DNA of 64,000 nucleotides from Mesonia aestuariivivens. GTDB lineage: Bacteria > Bacteroidota > Bacteroidia > Flavobacteriales > Flavobacteriaceae. Where the stretch lies: contig NZ_JAHWDF010000005.1 of NCBI RefSeq assembly GCF_019311235.1, positions 124,001-188,000 on the forward strand, written 5' to 3'. Made by a program: the position numbers and the translations under genes. Positions 53,469 through 63,973 of the stretch are shown piece by piece; within the stretch, counting starts at the first letter, position 1, and each line of letters begins with the position of its first letter. The notes below the pieces were generated by a model. It was not told the DNA's origin, did not search any database, and saw only the letters and a program-made list of their open reading frames with translations.

Positions 53469-55184
53469 TTAAAAATCAAAGTGCGAAAGTACCGAATCAA
53501 TTTTATTTTCCAATCTTTCTTTAGCAACTTTATAATCTGAAGTATCCTCAAGAGAATGATGAGTGCTTACGTAAAATTTAATTTTAGGTTCTGTACCACT
53601 GGGTCTAGCCGCTACTTTTGTGCCATCTTCTAAATAAAAGATAAGTACATTTGATTGCGGAATATTGATTGTACTCTTTTCATCCGTTTCTAAATTTGTT
53701 CTTTCTGAAGTTTGATAATCTTCAAAAGCAATCACTTTAGTACCATTAAAATCTGTAGGGGTATTGTTTCTTAAATCGCTAAGCATTTGCTGAATTTCTT
53801 CTGCTCCTGAAATTCCTTTTTTTACTAAAGAAATTAATTTCTCTTGGTAAACCCCGTGTTTTTTATAAAGTTCTAAAAGCTCTTGAAATATAGAACTATC
53901 TTTTTCTTTGGCTTGAGCGCCAATAGTACAGGCAAGTAGGGTAGCGGTAACGGCATCTTTATCTCTAACAAAATCGCCCACCATATAGCCAAAGCTTTCT
54001 TCGCCACCGCCAATAAAGGTTTGATTAGGAAAATCTTTAATCATTTTTGCAATCCACTTAAAACCGGTAAGTCCAAGTTTACATTCTACACCGTAGTGAC
54101 TGGCTAACTTTTCCATCATTGGGGTAGAGACGATAGTCGAGGCGATAAATTCATCACCTTTAAAACCGTATTTAGCTTTATATTCTTTTAACAGAAAATC
54201 TGTCATTAAAACCATGGTTTGATTTCCGTTAAGTAAGCTCATTTTACCTTCATTGTCTCTAACGGCAATTCCTAATCGGTCACTATCTGGATCTGTACCA
54301 ATTACCATATCTGCTTGCTTTTCATCGGCAAGTTTTAATGCCATTTTTAAAGCGTCGGGTTCTTCTGGATTGGGAGATTTTACGGTAGGGAAATTTCCGT
54401 TTGGTTCTGCTTGCTCTTCAACTATAAAAACATTGGTAAAACCTGCTTTTTCTAATACCTTCGGAATAAGTGTTATCGACGTTCCGTGTAATGGAGTGAA
54501 TACAATTTTAAAATCATCTTTGGCTTTTCTAGAAACTTGAAAGTTTACATTTTTTAATGAAGCTTCAATAAAAGCTTGATCTACTTCTAGATCTATATAT
54601 TCAATTAAATCTTCTTTGGCTTCAAATTTAATTTCATTGTAATCTAAGCTATTGATTACTTCAACTATTTCTTTATCTTGCGGTGGCACTAACTGCCCGC
54701 CATCTTCCCAATAAACTTTATAACCATTATATTCTGGAGGGTTGTGACTTGCGGTAAGTACAATACCACATTGGCAATCTAAATGTTTAACCGCAAAGCT
54801 GAGTTCTGGCGTAGGTCTTAAATCAGAGAAAATAAATACTTTAATTCCATTAGCAGAAAACACATTGGCTACGATTTGCGCTAATTCTTTACTGTTATTT
54901 CTACAGTCGTAAGCTATAGCGACTTTTATCTCTTTTTTGGGGAATTGTGCTTTTAAATAATTAGAAACCCCTTGAGTGTTTTTACCTAAGGTATACTTAT
55001 TAATTCTGTTGGAGCCTATTCCCATAATGCCTCGCATACCACCAGTACCAAACGCTAAATCTTGATAAAAACTATCTTCTAGTTCTTTTTTATCGTTTTC
55101 AATTAAATGTTGTGTGTTTTTTCTTGTGGTTTCGTCAAAAACATCAGATAACCAATATTTAGCTTTAGATAAAATTTCTTCCAT
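53469..55184 (-). CDS. Phosphohexomutase (phosphoglucomutase/phosphomannomutase family)
   Basis: A 571-residue alpha-D-phosphohexomutase. The catalytic phosphoserine loop is TASHNPPEYNGYK (Ser near residue 145), the metal loop GTDPDSDRLG, the sugar-specificity loop GGEESFGY and the phosphate loop RPSGTEPKIKFY. The length and the EESFGY loop suit the phosphoglucomutase-2/phosphopentomutase-like branch (PGM2), which can also act on phosphopentoses. It interconverts hexose-1- and 6-phosphates for glycan and trehalose supply. It sits between a GT2 gene and the ABC exporter in the minus-strand run. Confidence 0.93.
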   Translation of the reverse strand: MEEILSKAKYWLSDVFDETTRKNTQHLIENDKKELEDSFYQDLAFGTGGMRGIMGIGSNRINKYTLGKNTQGVSNYLKAQFPKKEIKVAIAYDCRNNSKELAQIVANVFSANGIKVFIFSDLRPTPELSFAVKHLDCQCGIVLTASHNPPEYNGYKVYWEDGGQLVPPQDKEIVEVINSLDYNEIKFEAKEDLIEYIDLEVDQAFIEASLKNVNFQVSRKAKDDFKIVFTPLHGTSITLIPKVLEKAGFTNVFIVEEQAEPNGNFPTVKSPNPEEPDALKMALKLADEKQADMVIGTDPDSDRLGIAVRDNEGKMSLLNGNQTMVLMTDFLLKEYKAKYGFKGDEFIASTIVSTPMMEKLASHYGVECKLGLTGFKWIAKMIKDFPNQTFIGGGEESFGYMVGDFVRDKDAVTATLLACTIGAQAKEKDSSIFQELLELYKKHGVYQEKLISLVKKGISGAEEIQQMLSDLRNNTPTDFNGTKVIAFEDYQTSERTNLETDEKSTINIPQSNVLIFYLEDGTKVAARPSGTEPKIKFYVSTHHSLEDTSDYKVAKERLENKIDSVLSHFDF

Positions 55185-55236
55185 GATAATTTTTAGTTTG
55201 GTAGTGCAACAAAAATAAATAAAAATAGATGAAGCG

Positions 55237-56193
55237 CTAATGATTTAGCGTTTTGCTAACTTTATAACGTTCTGTTTTACGATTTGAGCGTAAGATTAAT
55301 TCTGCAACAAAACCAGTTAAGAAAAATAGGGTTCCTATAATCATGACGGTAAGCGCAATATAAAACCAAGGGTTTTGAGTTACTAAAATATCTTGAATTT
55401 GATGATACAAGTGATAAAGTTTAGAAACACCTATGTATAATGCAGAAAGAAAACCTACAAAAAACATGAGAATACCTAAGCCGCCAAAAAGGTGCATAGG
55501 GTTTTTGCCAAACTTAGAAAGAAACCATATGGTTATTAAATCTAGCAAACCGTGTAAAAATCGTTCTGAGCCAAATTTTGTTTCGCCATACTTTCTGGCT
55601 TGATGTTTTACTTCTTTCTCTCTTATTTTAGTATATCCTGCATTTTTTGCTAAAAGCGGAATATAGCGATGCATCTCACCATAAACATCTATATTTTTTA
55701 CAACTTCTAATCGATAAGCTTTTAGGCCGCAATTAAAATCGTGAAGCTCAAGTCCGGCTACTTTTCTAGCTGCTAAGTTGAACAGTTTAGAAGGTAAATT
55801 TTTAGTAATTACATTATCGTAGCGTTTCTTTTTCCAGCCAGAAACTATATCTAAATTATCTTTGGTGATGAGTTGGTAAAGTTCTGGAATTTCTTCAGGA
55901 TTGTCTTGCAAGTCTGCATCCATGGTAATGACTACATCACCTTGAGCTATTAGAAAGCCCGCATGTAGAGCTTGTGATTTGCCGTAATTTTTTTTGAAAT
56001 GTATAGCTTTTACTAAATGGTTGGTAGTAGCTAAATCTTCTATAATTTGCCAAGAATGATCCGTACTTCCGTCATTTATGAAAATAATCTCGTAGCTAAA
56101 AGAATGAGCTAGCATAACCTCTAAAATCCAATTATATAATTCTGGTAAAGATTTTTCTTCGTTGAGAAGTGGGATAACGATCGATAATTGCAT
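55237..56193 (-). CDS. Glycosyltransferase family 2 with two C-terminal membrane segments
   Basis: A 318-residue GT2 enzyme of the dolichol-phosphate-mannose-synthase/GtrB type. The GT-A domain has IPLLNEEKSLPELYNW, FINDGSTDHSW and TMDADLQDNPEE, the last giving the DxD metal site. Two membrane segments follow (about 235-255 and 272-305). It probably transfers a sugar from a nucleotide donor to undecaprenyl phosphate for later use outside the membrane. It starts 1 base after the DUF4199 gene and is 52 bases before the phosphohexomutase gene. Confidence 0.92.
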   Translation of the reverse strand: MQLSIVIPLLNEEKSLPELYNWILEVMLAHSFSYEIIFINDGSTDHSWQIIEDLATTNHLVKAIHFKKNYGKSQALHAGFLIAQGDVVITMDADLQDNPEEIPELYQLITKDNLDIVSGWKKKRYDNVITKNLPSKLFNLAARKVAGLELHDFNCGLKAYRLEVVKNIDVYGEMHRYIPLLAKNAGYTKIREKEVKHQARKYGETKFGSERFLHGLLDLITIWFLSKFGKNPMHLFGGLGILMFFVGFLSALYIGVSKLYHLYHQIQDILVTQNPWFYIALTVMIIGTLFFLTGFVAELILRSNRKTERYKVSKTLNH

Positions 56194-56194
56194 G

Positions 56195-56737
56195 CTATTC
56201 TGTAATTTGCTTATTTTCTTTCAGCCCAAGTGATACTAAGAGACCTATTAATATATAGATAACTAAATTTGAGCATAATCCTAATATTTGATTTTTTAAT
56301 GAAAACTGATTTTCTTGTGTCAATGTTTTAATTGAATTATTAATATCTTCTTGAGAAGCGCCAAAATTCTCCATAAAAGATTTGGTCATTTCTATGGTTT
56401 TAGCAAGAACAAAATCAGCTGCATTGGGATCTAAAATATTAAATATAAGGTAATTTGTAGCAGTGTAAATTAATAAACCAATTAAAATAATTATAAAATA
56501 AGAGGTGAAGGCTTTTTTATAAGTGTAAATTTCAGAAGAAGCTTTTTTACATTGGTATGAACCTATAATGGCAATAGATAGAATGATGACAAAAGTTAAT
56601 ATTCTCGTCCACCATTTGGTGAATAATTCTAAATAGAAAAAATAACTTACTATTGTCATTAAGGCCAATACAATTCCTAGAACAATTCCGTATTTACCGG
56701 CTAGTTTTTTTAGGTTAGGGATTACTTGATTGTTCAT
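56195..56737 (-). CDS. DUF4199 membrane protein
   Basis: A 180-residue protein with four hydrophobic segments (about 15-33, 39-57, 76-97, 150-172). The pattern AGKYGIVLGIVLALMTIVSYF near the start and the loop between segments three and four with an amphipathic helix match the DUF4199 family of Bacteroidota. The function of the family is unknown. It directly precedes the GT2 gene (1-base gap) and is the first gene of the minus-strand envelope run. A TATATTTG on the minus strand at 56766-56773 may be its -7 element, although I find no matching -33 box. Confidence 0.85.
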   Translation of the reverse strand: MNNQVIPNLKKLAGKYGIVLGIVLALMTIVSYFFYLELFTKWWTRILTFVIILSIAIIGSYQCKKASSEIYTYKKAFTSYFIIILIGLLIYTATNYLIFNILDPNAADFVLAKTIEMTKSFMENFGASQEDINNSIKTLTQENQFSLKNQILGLCSNLVIYILIGLLVSLGLKENKQITE

Positions 56738-56835
56738 TCTATTGAATTTTTAGGGAATTAACGCACAAATATAGAAAAAGCTGTTCGAGCATTTTTAAAA
56801 ACTTTTAATATTTCTTAAATTTGTACTCTAAATAG

Positions 56836-56865
56836 TTGTGAAATAATTTATTTTATATAAATTTG
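56836..56865 (+). promoter_or_regulatory. Bacteroidota-type promoter of rpmE2
   Basis: TTG at 56836-56838 and TAAATTTG at 56858-56865 are separated by 19 bases, matching the -33/-7 consensus in sequence and spacing. The ATG of the L31 gene is 35 bases downstream. Confidence 0.65.
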
Positions 56866-56900
56866 CACCTCTAAAATTATAAGGTTTAAAGCTAAAGAAG

Positions 56901-57155
56901 ATGAAACAAGGAATCCATCCAGAAAATTATAGACTAGTAGCTTTTAAAGATATGTCTAACGAAGAAATCTTTATCACTAAGTCGACTGTTAATACAAAAG
57001 AAACTATTGATGTTGAAGGAACTGAATATCCATTAGTTAAATTGGAGATTTCTAGAACTTCTCATCCTTTTTATACAGGTAAGACAAAACTTATCGATTC
57101 AGCTGGTCGTATAGACAAGTTTAAAAACAAATATGCTAAGTTTAAAAAAGACTAA
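56901..57155 (+). CDS. rpmE2: 50S ribosomal protein L31, type B
   Basis: An 84-residue ribosomal protein of the large subunit. It starts [20 protein letters not shown] and has the typical [22 protein letters not shown] ending. It lacks the CxxC zinc ligands of type A L31, which identifies it as the type B form usual for this phylum. The gene is single, with a good promoter upstream and a strong terminator downstream. In many bacteria the zinc-free form replaces the zinc-binding one under zinc limitation; with only one copy visible here no such switch can be inferred. Confidence 0.96.
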   Translation: MKQGIHPENYRLVAFKDMSNEEIFITKSTVNTKETIDVEGTEYPLVKLEISRTSHPFYTGKTKLIDSAGRIDKFKNKYAKFKKD

Positions 57156-57180
57156 GTTCTTTTTAACTTCAAGATACTTA

Positions 57181-57210
57181 AAAACCCTTAGAAATAATTC
57201 TAAGGGTTTT
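57181..57210 (+). terminator. Terminator of rpmE2
   Basis: A 13-bp perfect stem (57181-57193 with 57198-57210) around ATAA, followed by further T residues on the plus strand. It lies 25 bases after the L31 stop. Confidence 0.9.
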
Positions 57211-57316
57211 TTTAGTTGAAATAAAGCTTGTGGGTTATTTATTCACTAGCTACTGTTAACTTATAAAGGTTTTGTAAAACTCTTAAGTCAGAATATAATT
57301 TAGTTATTACAGGAGA

Positions 57317-57354
57317 AAAAAAGCCTACTTATAAATTTATAAGTAGGCTTTTTT
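57317..57354 (-). terminator. Terminator of the reprolysin-like protease gene
   Basis: A 19-bp perfect inverted repeat without a spacer (57317-57335 with 57336-57354), core GCCTACTTATAA, with A- and T-runs. On the minus strand it follows the stop at 57381. Confidence 0.9.
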
Positions 57355-57380
57355 ATGATTGTCAACAGAAAGTAGTACTG

Positions 57381-59579
<2,199 letters not shown>

Positions 59580-59672
59580 TTAATAAAATAAAAGTTAAAA
59601 GCATAGGTATTTTGTTTGTGTTTCGGGATATACGTTAATATTTATCTTGCGGTTTGAATTAATTTTAATTAT

Positions 59673-60122
59673 ATGAATAGATCAATATACCTACTTTTTG
59701 TTCTTGTTTTTTTTATTTCTTGTAAAAAACAAGAGAAATCTAAACAATCAAAAGCTGAAGAAAACGCTATAACAGTTATTAAAAAGACACCTTTACAAGA
59801 AAGTATTGCAAAAGGAAAATCTGTATACACTAATAACTGTGCTCAATGTCACTTGCCAACCGGAAAGGGAATCCCGAAAATCTATCCACCACTTAGAAAA
59901 TCAAATTGGTTAACCAAAAAAAGAACTGAAAGTATTCACGCTGTAAAGTATGGCTTAAGTGGAGAAATTACCGTTAATGGTCAACCCTATGAAAATGTAA
60001 TGACGCCTATGGGATTGTCTGATCAAGAAGTAGCCGATGTGTTAAATTACGTCATGAATATGTGGGGCAATAAGCAAGAAAAAATGCTTACTCCTGAAGA
60101 AGTATCTAACGTCGATAAATAA
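59673..60122 (+). CDS. Lipoprotein c-type cytochrome
   Basis: A 149-residue class I cytochrome c. A lipoprotein signal (FFISC, Cys17) is followed by a Lys/Glu-rich linker and a single heme domain with CAQCH (Cys56, Cys59, His60). A late Met (Met110 or Met113, in NVMTPMGLSDQEV) is the likely axial ligand. It carries electrons in the periplasm. It is the first gene of the sulfur-type cluster and precedes the Crp/Fnr gene by 9 bases, so both are probably co-transcribed. Confidence 0.93.
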   Translation: MNRSIYLLFVLVFFISCKKQEKSKQSKAEENAITVIKKTPLQESIAKGKSVYTNNCAQCHLPTGKGIPKIYPPLRKSNWLTKKRTESIHAVKYGLSGEITVNGQPYENVMTPMGLSDQEVADVLNYVMNMWGNKQEKMLTPEEVSNVDK

Positions 60123-60131
60123 AATTCACTC

Positions 60132-60767
60132 ATGGATTTTACAGCACTTCAAAAAAATTACGGTGATTTATTTCAGCCAGAATTAATTGAAGAAATTAAA
60201 AAAGTAGCCCTTTCAAAACAGGTGAAATCTGGAGAACAACTCATAAAGTCTGGTGATTATATTCGCTCGATGCCGCTTATCTTAAATGGCATTATAAAAA
60301 TAATGCGTGAAGATGAAAATGGTGATGAGTTATTGCTTTATTTTTTAGAAAAAGGAGATACTTGTGCAATGACAATGGCTTGTTGTGTAGGGAATAAAAA
60401 AAGTGAAATTAAAGCGGTTGCCGAAACCGATGTAGATCTTTTAATGATACCTGTACAAAAAATGGAAGAATGGTCTTCTAATTTTAAAAGTTGGAGAAAT
60501 TTTGTTTTTGATAGTTATCATCATCGTTTAATGGAAGTACTCCAGTCTATCGATCAAATTGCTTTTTCAAAATTAGACGATCGTTTAATTAATTACCTTC
60601 ATCACAAGCAAAATATTTTTAAAAGTAATTTAATAGAAATTACACATCAAGAAATAGCTCGTGACTTAAATAGTTCGCGAGTTGTAATTTCTCGGTTATT
60701 GAAAAAGTTGGAAAATAAAAAAATGATTAAATTGAATAGAAATTCGATTAAAATAATAGCTATGTAA
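60132..60767 (+). CDS. Crp/Fnr-family regulator with a Cys-rich sensor domain
   Basis: A 211-residue regulator. Residues about 20-115 are a cyclic-nucleotide-binding-like beta-roll. In place of the usual cAMP phosphate-binding sequence it has GDTCAMTMACCVGN, with Cys78, Cys84 and Cys85. The C-terminal winged helix (about 150-205) has ITHQEIARDLNSSRVVISRLLKKLE. The lack of the phosphate-binding Arg/Ser pair argues against cAMP; the three Cys residues suggest a redox, metal or sulfane-sulfur signal. It lies between a cytochrome gene and a TauE/SafE exporter gene, and probably controls the local cluster. The N-terminal Cys cluster of oxygen-sensing Fnr is absent. Confidence 0.9.
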   Translation: MDFTALQKNYGDLFQPELIEEIKKVALSKQVKSGEQLIKSGDYIRSMPLILNGIIKIMREDENGDELLLYFLEKGDTCAMTMACCVGNKKSEIKAVAETDVDLLMIPVQKMEEWSSNFKSWRNFVFDSYHHRLMEVLQSIDQIAFSKLDDRLINYLHHKQNIFKSNLIEITHQEIARDLNSSRVVISRLLKKLENKKMIKLNRNSIKIIAM

Positions 60768-60799
60768 CTTTTATTACGTTCAGCAGCCATTCTTTTACA

Positions 60800-60807
60800 T
60801 AGTTTTG
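60800..60807 (+). promoter_or_regulatory. Candidate -7 promoter element of the TauE/SafE-like gene
   Basis: TAGTTTTG matches TAnnTTTG exactly, 23 bases before the ATG at 60831. The GTG at 60807 overlaps the element and is therefore an unlikely start codon. Confidence 0.4.
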
Positions 60808-60830
60808 TGCTTATAATATATAAATTACAG

Positions 60831-61637
60831 ATGTTAATTAGTATTTTAGGTTTTATAGCCGCATTAATTATAGGAATTGTTTTAGGGCTTACTGGTGGTG
60901 GTGGTTCTATATTAACAGTGCCAGTATTTGTCTACTTATTGGGTATAGATCCTGTATTGGCGACTGGTTATTCATTATTTGTAGTTGGTATTTCATCTGC
61001 ATTTGGTGCAATTAAAAATCTACAAAAAGGCTTAGTAAATTTTGGTGCATCACTTGTCTTTGCTGTACCTGCGGTAATTGCAGTGTTTTCAACTAGAAAA
61101 TTTATCATCTCAGCCATTCCTAATGTTATAATTAAAAATCAGCATATGTTGGTGACTAAAGATGCTGCCATTATGGTATTTTTTGCCATTCTTATGTTAG
61201 CAGCATCATTTTCGATGATTCTTAATAATAAAAGATTGGTCGCCCGAAAAATGTTAACTCAACCTAAAAAAACTAATTACTTAACTCTAGGAGCACTAGG
61301 ATTATTTACGGGTTTGGTCACTGGTTTGGTAGGAGCAGGCGGCGGATTTATTATTGTACCAATATTAATTTTTCTAGCTAAACTTCCTATAAAAAAAGCA
61401 GCTGCAACTTCTTTGTTTATCATCGCATTAAACTCTTTAATTGGCTTTTTGGGAGATGCACTTCAAATAGAAATTGATTGGATGTTTTTATTGTCATTTT
61501 CAGCTTTTGCAGTTTTAGGAATATTGTTAGGGATTTCATTCAGTAAGTTTATAGATGGTGCTAAACTCAAAAAAGGATTCGGTTTTTTAGTATTAATAAT
61601 GGGTATTTATATCTTTTATAAAGAAATGATGATGTAA
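60831..61637 (+). CDS. TSUP-family (TauE/SafE) anion exporter
   Basis: A 268-residue membrane protein with about eight hydrophobic segments in two repeated halves. Each half starts with the Gly-rich family motif: IGIVLGLTGGGGSILTVPVFVYLLG at the N-terminus and TGLVTGLVGAGGGFIIVPILI in the middle. TSUP proteins move sulfite, thiosulfate, sulfoacetate or similar anions. Beside a Crp regulator and a persulfide-dioxygenase-like gene, sulfite or thiosulfate export is the best guess. The ATG at 60831 fits the promoter and the first membrane segment. Confidence 0.92.
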   Translation: MLISILGFIAALIIGIVLGLTGGGGSILTVPVFVYLLGIDPVLATGYSLFVVGISSAFGAIKNLQKGLVNFGASLVFAVPAVIAVFSTRKFIISAIPNVIIKNQHMLVTKDAAIMVFFAILMLAASFSMILNNKRLVARKMLTQPKKTNYLTLGALGLFTGLVTGLVGAGGGFIIVPILIFLAKLPIKKAAATSLFIIALNSLIGFLGDALQIEIDWMFLLSFSAFAVLGILLGISFSKFIDGAKLKKGFGFLVLIMGIYIFYKEMMM

Positions 61638-61704
61638 GCTGAATATTGAAAAAATTGAATTAAATAAAGTAAATAAGGTTGCTCACACAAGTTTAGATAT
61701 TGTG

Positions 61705-61712
61705 TATTTTTG
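61705..61712 (+). promoter_or_regulatory. Candidate -7 promoter element of the sterol-desaturase-family gene
   Basis: TATTTTTG matches TAnnTTTG exactly, 18 bases before the ATG at 61731. A TTG at 61679-61681 is 23 bases upstream, a little further than usual. Confidence 0.4.
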
Positions 61713-61730
61713 TTCTCGATCAATTTAATA

Positions 61731-62627
61731 ATGATAGAAAAGTATTTAAAGATAATAAACGATTCATTTTCGGGATATTTCACTTATTTAATAAATGAAA
61801 TATCCAACCCGTCGTGGACTAATTATTTTTATTGGCTCATCGCTTTATCATTATTGGTTTGGGTATTCGAAATACTAATTCCTTGGCGTAAAAATCAACC
61901 CGTATTTAGAAAAGGTTTTTGGTTAGATAGTTTTTATATTCTATTTAATTTCTTTCTCTTCTCTCTAGTGGGCTACAATGCTATTTCTAATGTTGGAGTC
62001 GAATTGTTTAATGATTTTTTAGCGCTATTTGATATTGAGAATATTGTTGCTATTGAATTAGAAAACTTTCCGATCTGGGCGCAACTTTTAATTATGTTTG
62101 TAGTTGCAGATTTTATTCAATGGAATGTTCATCGCCACTTACACAAGCAACCCTTTCTGTGGAAGTTTCATAAAGTACACCATAGCGTAAAACAAATGGG
62201 TTTTGCCGCACAATTTCGATTTCACTTTATGGAGACGATTATATATAAAAGTGTACAATATATACCACTAGCCATGATTGGTTTTGGTATAGAACAATTT
62301 TTTATAATACATATGTTTTCCGTCTTTGTTGGGCATTTAAACCACGCAAATTTAGGCTGGAGTTATGGTTGGTTTGGTTATATTTTTAACAATCCAAAAA
62401 TGCATATATGGCACCATGCTAAAGATTTACCAGAAGGCAGACCTTATGGAATGAATTACGGATTAAGTTTAAGCATTTGGGATTATTTGTTTAGAACGGC
62501 TTATATTCCCAAAAACGGAAAAAATATAAAATTAGGTTTTGAAGGTGATGAAAATTTCCCAAAGAAATTTTTGGAGCAGTTAAAGTATCCTTTTCTAGAT
62601 CAACAAAAAATACAGAAAAAAACATAA
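61731..62627 (+). CDS. Sterol desaturase/fatty acid hydroxylase-family protein
   Basis: A 298-residue membrane di-iron enzyme. Hydrophobic segments lie at about 31-50, 64-90 and 116-135. The His clusters that bind iron are visible: WNVHRHLH, KFHKVHHSVKQMGF, HLNHANLG and HIWHHAKDLPEG. The family hydroxylates or desaturates lipids (sterols, hopanoids, fatty acids or carotenoids). The substrate is not evident. It precedes the metallo-beta-lactamase/rhodanese gene by 11 bases, so both are likely co-transcribed even though their functions differ. The ATG at 61731 is preferred to a TTG at 61710, which overlaps the likely promoter. Confidence 0.9.
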   Translation: MIEKYLKIINDSFSGYFTYLINEISNPSWTNYFYWLIALSLLVWVFEILIPWRKNQPVFRKGFWLDSFYILFNFFLFSLVGYNAISNVGVELFNDFLALFDIENIVAIELENFPIWAQLLIMFVVADFIQWNVHRHLHKQPFLWKFHKVHHSVKQMGFAAQFRFHFMETIIYKSVQYIPLAMIGFGIEQFFIIHMFSVFVGHLNHANLGWSYGWFGYIFNNPKMHIWHHAKDLPEGRPYGMNYGLSLSIWDYLFRTAYIPKNGKNIKLGFEGDENFPKKFLEQLKYPFLDQQKIQKKT

Positions 62628-62638
62628 AATCTTTTTAG

Positions 62639-63973
62639 ATGAATATAAAACAATTTAACGATAAAGCTTTAGCACATTATAGCTATGCAATCGTTTCCGA
62701 AGGAAAAATGGCAGTGGTAGATCCTGCAAGAAACCCAATGCCGTATTACCAATATGCAGAAGAAAATAATGCTAAGATCGTCGCTGTTTTAGAAACTCAC
62801 CCGCACGCAGATTTTGTGAGTAGTCATTATCAAATTCATCAAGAAACTGGCGCTAGCATATATGTGAGTAAATTGTTAGGCGCAGATTATCCGCACCAAT
62901 CTTTTGATGATGGAGACCATTTTATAATGGGAAACATTAAGTTTTCTGCTATTAACTCTCCTGGACATTCGCCAGATAGTATTACTATTCTAGCAGAAGC
63001 AGAAGATGAAAAAGCATTATTTACGGGAGATACTTTATTTATTGGTAATGTTGGGAGACCAGATTTACGAGAAAAAGCAGGTAATATGCATGCTAAGCGT
63101 GAAGAATTAGCGAAGCAAATGTATTACACCATAAAAGATAAATTTACTCATCTACCTAATGAAACTTTAGTTTATCCAGCACACGGAGCAGGTTCGCTAT
63201 GTGGTAAAAATATGAGTGATGCTTCCTCTTCAACTTTAGGAAATGAACGAGTGAGCAATTGGGCATTTAAAGAACAGACCGAAGAAGAATTTGTGAATGA
63301 GATTTTAAGTGATCAACCTATGATTCCTTATTACTTTGGTTTTGATGTAGATACCAATAAAAAAGGAGCTGATAATTTTTCAAAAAGTATTGGCGAAGTA
63401 CCATTATTGCTAAATGTAGAAGAAGTAGAAGAAGGAGTGATGATCATAGATATTAGAGCTCAACAAGAATTTAAGGAGAATTATCTGTTAGGAAGTATAA
63501 ACATTCAAGGAATTAGATCACCACAAAAGTTAGAAACTTGGTTAGGTGCAATTGTTCAACCTAAAGAAGCATTTTATTTAGTAGTACCTACTGTAGAAAT
63601 GGCAGAAACTACTTTAAGTAGGGTGGCAAGTATTGGTTATGAAAAGCAATTAAAAGCTGTTATAACGCTATCATCAGCATTAGCTTCCATCGAAAAAATC
63701 AATTTAGAAGAATTCAAAAATAATATAGATAACTATACCATTGTCGATATTAGAAATGTGGTAGAGGTTGTTAAAAAGAAACCTTTTAAAAATTCTATTA
63801 ATATCCCATTACATGAATTAAGAGAGAGAGCTAACGAAGTGCCTACAGATAAACCAATTGTTGTGCATTGCGCTGCAGGTTATAGAAGCGCTGTAGGAAG
63901 TAGTATTCTTAAACGAGAACTTAAAAATATGACAGTTTTAGATTTAAGCGATGCAATTAAATATTTTATGTAA
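62639..63973 (+). CDS. Metallo-beta-lactamase/rhodanese fusion (ETHE1-like persulfide dioxygenase type)
   Basis: A 444-residue cytoplasmic protein. The metallo-beta-lactamase domain (1-about 245) has HPHADF (His54, His56, Asp58), SPGHSPDS (His110), FTGDTLFIGNVGRPDL (Asp131) and AHGAGSLCG (His182). The GNVGRPDL and GAGSLCGK motifs are typical of ETHE1-like persulfide dioxygenases, which need one iron; the usual His after Asp58 is Phe here. Two rhodanese domains follow. The first (about 258-345) lacks the catalytic Cys. The second (about 355-443) has it at Cys411 in VHCAAGYRS. The protein probably oxidises glutathione- or protein-persulfide to sulfite and passes sulfur between domains. It ends 27 bases before the window edge. 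Confidence 0.93.
   Translation: MNIKQFNDKALAHYSYAIVSEGKMAVVDPARNPMPYYQYAEENNAKIVAVLETHPHADFVSSHYQIHQETGASIYVSKLLGADYPHQSFDDGDHFIMGNIKFSAINSPGHSPDSITILAEAEDEKALFTGDTLFIGNVGRPDLREKAGNMHAKREELAKQMYYTIKDKFTHLPNETLVYPAHGAGSLCGKNMSDASSSTLGNERVSNWAFKEQTEEEFVNEILSDQPMIPYYFGFDVDTNKKGADNFSKSIGEVPLLLNVEEVEEGVMIIDIRAQQEFKENYLLGSINIQGIRSPQKLETWLGAIVQPKEAFYLVVPTVEMAETTLSRVASIGYEKQLKAVITLSSALASIEKINLEEFKNNIDNYTIVDIRNVVEVVKKKPFKNSINIPLHELRERANEVPTDKPIVVHCAAGYRSAVGSSILKRELKNMTVLDLSDAIKYFM

Noticed and set aside
57156-57380. Small RNA gene between rpmE2 and the protease gene
   Set aside because: Two strong hairpins are present, but each is explained as the terminator of a neighbouring gene and no promoter lies between them.
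60807-60830. GTG start for the TauE/SafE-like gene
   Set aside because: The codon overlaps a promoter -7 element, and the ATG at 60831 leads straight into the first membrane segment.
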